Assembly (NCBI GenBank): GCA_017522785.1
Contig: JAFWYF010000001.1
Location: 62,001 to 126,000, forward strand
From: Bacteroidaceae bacterium
Lineage (GTDB): Bacteria; Bacteroidota; Bacteroidia; Bacteroidales; Bacteroidaceae
DNA: 64,000 nt
Direction: 5' to 3'
Shown: piece after piece, positions 62,159 through 64,000 of the stretch
Layout of the letters: the number at the start of each line of letters is the position of its first letter
Position numbering within the stretch: position 1 is the stretch's first letter
Made by a program: the position numbers and the translations under genes
Notes under the pieces: model-generated
The model's input: only the letters and a program-made list of their open reading frames with translations
What the model was told of the DNA's origin: nothing
Databases searched by the model: none

Positions 62159-63142
62159 ATGAAGATTGCCAATATAGAATTTGATAAATATCCGGTCTTT
62201 CTTGCTCCAATGGAAGATGTTACCGATGAAGCTTTTCGCTTGTTGTGTAAACGTTTTGGTGCGGACATGGTGTATACCGAATTTGTTTCTAGCGACGCTC
62301 TGATACGCGACATAAATAGTACAGTACGCAAACTCAATATTCATGAGCAGGAGCGTCCTGTAGCTATACAGATATATGGTAATGAGGTGGAACCGATGGT
62401 TGAGGCTGCCAAACGTGTTGAAGAGGCCCACCCCGATATTTTAGATATAAATTTCGGTTGTCCAGTAAAGAAGGTTGCTCGTAAAGGTTGTGGCGCCGGT
62501 ATGTTGCAAAATGTCCCCAAACTGCTGGAAATTACAAAGGCAGTTGTTGATGCTGTAAATGTGCCTGTAACTGTAAAAACCCGTTTAGGGTGGGATGAAA
62601 GCAGTAAATGTATTGTGGAACTGGCCGAAGCGTTACAAGATTGTGGAATAGCAGCTCTTACAGTGCATGGTCGTACTCGCGCGCAAATGTATACAGGCGA
62701 GGCCGATTGGACACTAATAGGTAAAATAAAAGAGAATCCACGAATGCACATCCCAATCATAGGCAATGGTGATATTACTACGCCGGAACGCGCCAAAGAG
62801 TGCTTCGATAAATACGGTGTCGATGCTGTGATGATAGGACGTGCCAGTTTCGGGCATCCTTGGATTTTTCGCGATGTGAAATATTTCCTTGAGAATGGTG
62901 AACATGCCACACCGTTTACTTTTGCAGAATGTATGAATGTTCTACGTCAGCAGGTTTGCGATAGTGTTGAGTGGTTGGGAGAGCGTCCGGGTATATTACA
63001 TGTGCGACGTCATCTTGCTGCAACCCCTCTACTCAAAGGACTGCCCGATTTTCGTCCATTGCGAATAGAAATGTTACGTGCCGATAAGTTGGAATCTTTG
63101 TTAGATGTTCTGGCTCGTATAGAGGAAATATATTCTAAATGA
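62159..63142 (+). CDS. dus: tRNA-dihydrouridine synthase (DusB type)
   Basis: FMN enzyme reducing uridines in tRNA D-loops with NADPH. The N-terminal FLAPMEDVTDEAFR, VQI-type IQIYGNE, DINFGCPVKKVARKGCGAGML with the catalytic Cys, VTVKTRLGWD, and the VHGRTRAQMYTG and IGNGDI blocks are the family core. The ATG at 62159 (MKIANIEF) gives 327 residues; an upstream ATG at 62117 precedes the transcription start. It is monocistronic and convergent with rny over a strong terminator. Confidence 0.95.
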   Translation: MKIANIEFDKYPVFLAPMEDVTDEAFRLLCKRFGADMVYTEFVSSDALIRDINSTVRKLNIHEQERPVAIQIYGNEVEPMVEAAKRVEEAHPDILDINFGCPVKKVARKGCGAGMLQNVPKLLEITKAVVDAVNVPVTVKTRLGWDESSKCIVELAEALQDCGIAALTVHGRTRAQMYTGEADWTLIGKIKENPRMHIPIIGNGDITTPERAKECFDKYGVDAVMIGRASFGHPWIFRDVKYFLENGEHATPFTFAECMNVLRQQVCDSVEWLGERPGILHVRRHLAATPLLKGLPDFRPLRIEMLRADKLESLLDVLARIEEIYSK

Positions 63143-63144
63143 TT

Positions 63145-63185
63145 ATACAGAAAGCGACCACTTTATTGGTGGTCGCTTTCTGTAT
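63145..63185. terminator. Bidirectional terminator between dus and rny
   Basis: 17-bp perfect stem (63145-63161 with 63169-63185) around a seven-base loop, with GAAAGCGACCAC core. It starts 3 bases after the dus stop and ends 13 before the rny stop. Confidence 0.9.
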
Positions 63186-63198
63186 GTATAATAAAAGA

Positions 63199-64000
63199 TT
63201 ATCGTGCGTAGTTTACAGCGCGTGTTTCGCGTATAACAGTAATCTTTACCTGTCCGGGGTAGGTCATCTCGTCTTGAATCTTCTTTGCTATCTCTCCCGA
63301 CAATTGTTCTGTTTGCTTGTCATCAATCTTGTCTGCACCTACAATGACGCGCAACTCTCTACCTGCCTGAATTGCATAGGTCTTTGTTACTCCGGGGTAT
63401 GACATTGCGAGTTGTTCCAAGTCGTGCAAACGTTTGATGTATGCTTCTACAATCTCGCGACGTGCGCCGGGACGTGCTCCTGATATGGCGTCGCACACCT
63501 GAACAATGGGTGCTATGAGGCTGGTCATCTCTACTTCGTCGTGGTGAGCACCTATGGCATTGCAAATATCGGGTTTTTCTTTGTATTTCTCGGCAATCTT
63601 CATACCATACTCTGCGTGTGGTAATTCTGTCTCCTCATCGGGCACTTTTCCTATATCGTGGAGCAAACCGGCACGTTTTGCCTTTTTAGGATTCAATCCA
63701 AGTTCTGCAGCCATAACAGCACATAAGTTTGCTGTTTCACGTGCATGTTGCAATAGATTTTGGCCATATGAAGAACGGTATTTCATTTTTCCAATTATGC
63801 GAATTAGTTCGGGGTGCATGCCATGAATACCTAAGTCGATAGTGGTGCGTTTACCAGTTTCTATTATCTCTTCTTCAATCTGTTTCTTTACCTTTGCTAC
63901 AACCTCTTCGATACGTGCGGGGTGTATACGGCCATCGGCAACAAGCTGATGAAGTGCTAAGCGGGCAATTTCGCGACGAACGGGGTCGAATGCACTCAAT
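63199..64000 (-). CDS. rny: Ribonuclease Y (partial, 5' end outside window)
   Basis: Membrane-anchored endoribonuclease that initiates mRNA decay. The 267 visible codons cover the end of the KH region and the HD domain. HD metal ligands are the HDIGK at about 115-119 of the visible part and the upstream His in [17 protein letters not shown] follows, and [12 protein letters not shown] ends the core. The first visible residues ([15 protein letters not shown]) are internal to the family, so the N-terminal membrane helix and coiled coil lie beyond the right edge. Confidence 0.95.
   Translation of the reverse strand, partial: LSAFDPVRREIARLALHQLVADGRIHPARIEEVVAKVKKQIEEEIIETGKRTTIDLGIHGMHPELIRIIGKMKYRSSYGQNLLQHARETANLCAVMAAELGLNPKKAKRAGLLHDIGKVPDEETELPHAEYGMKIAEKYKEKPDICNAIGAHHDEVEMTSLIAPIVQVCDAISGARPGARREIVEAYIKRLHDLEQLAMSYPGVTKTYAIQAGRELRVIVGADKIDDKQTEQLSGEIAKKIQDEMTYPGQVKITVIRETRAVNYAR

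Noticed and set aside
1-64000. CRISPR arrays, insertion sequences, prophage, tRNA or rRNA genes
   Set aside because: No regularly spaced repeats, transposase or phage genes, or cloverleaf sequences were seen; intergenic gaps are short and mostly explained by promoters and terminators.

Overview
The window is one stretch of a Bacteroidales chromosome (phylum Bacteroidota). The evidence is mutually consistent: most promoters carry a Bacteroidota-type -7 box (TAnnTTTG or the variant TATnTTCGC), Shine-Dalgarno sequences are absent, and the protein families are lineage-typical (UpxY antiterminator, succinylornithine-type ArgF', DUF3256, DUF4831, TGS-fused nucleoside kinase, class III fructose bisphosphatase, long-form IspG, T9SS-type C-terminal tails). 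Base composition is moderately AT-rich and looks uniform. I see no tRNA, rRNA, insertion sequence, prophage or CRISPR array. Genes are densely packed, often overlapping by 1-20 bp, and the largest gap is about 380 bases. The secreted sialidase and hexosaminidase suggest a host-glycan user such as a gut bacterium (inference).

Layout. 1-0.5 kb: 5' part of a upxY gene running off the left edge, probably heading a surface-polysaccharide locus outside the window. 0.9-6.1 kb: manC, then leftward glnS with a TPR gene, and a GT2 glycosyltransferase. 6.2-9.8 kb: a large secreted GH20 hexosaminidase. 9.9-13.9 kb: fhs-rarA, convergent with argF'. 14-18.3 kb: a TamB-like protein with an ambiguous, possibly frameshifted start. 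18.6-23.4 kb: an SLC13/RCK transporter, then an operon of sigma-54 activator, lptE, TPR and secG. 23.4-25.8 kb leftward: an unassigned ATP-grasp protein coupled to ribH, and a membrane TPR protein. 26-32.3 kb rightward: an eight-gene operon of recF, dciA, nucleoside permease, bifunctional nuclease, rsmE, truA, EamA exporter and DUF3256. 32.3-35.1 kb leftward: hpt-adk-obg and a TonB-C-domain protein. 35.3-39 kb: a 1219-residue T9SS sialidase. 39.1-43.6 kb leftward: DUF4831-ffh-folD-capA. 43.7-47.3 kb leftward: an AraC regulator, then an operon of AAA ATPase, DUF4435/TOPRIM-like protein and CBM9-like protein. 47.5-50.6 kb: nucleoside kinase-rpoN. 50.8-56.1 kb: fbp, then purE-ispG-acyltransferase. 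56.2-59.8 kb: an ECF-type sigma factor, then cysS, M28 glutaminyl cyclase-like and sufE. 59.8-62 kb leftward: a U32 family protein and LD-carboxypeptidase. 62.2-64 kb: dus, convergent with rny, which is truncated by the right edge.

How the parts work together. Most genes are housekeeping: translation and RNA modification, DNA repair, nucleotide and cofactor synthesis, envelope biogenesis and protein export. Two large T9SS-type exoenzymes (GH20 and GH33) would remove terminal sugars from host glycans. The M28 cyclase-like lipoprotein plausibly modifies exported proteins, four of which here have predicted signal cleavage just before Gln. The best candidate for an uncharacterised system is the ATPase + DUF4435 pair at 45.5-47.3 kb. 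Its domain pairing and gene order match the PARIS (AriA/AriB) anti-phage system, yet it sits among core genes behind a perfect consensus promoter. Other points of interest are a GAFTDA variant in the sigma-54 activator, the A7 tract at the tamB start, a recurrent TATnTTCGC promoter variant, and very long near-perfect terminator palindromes, two of which contain stop codons.
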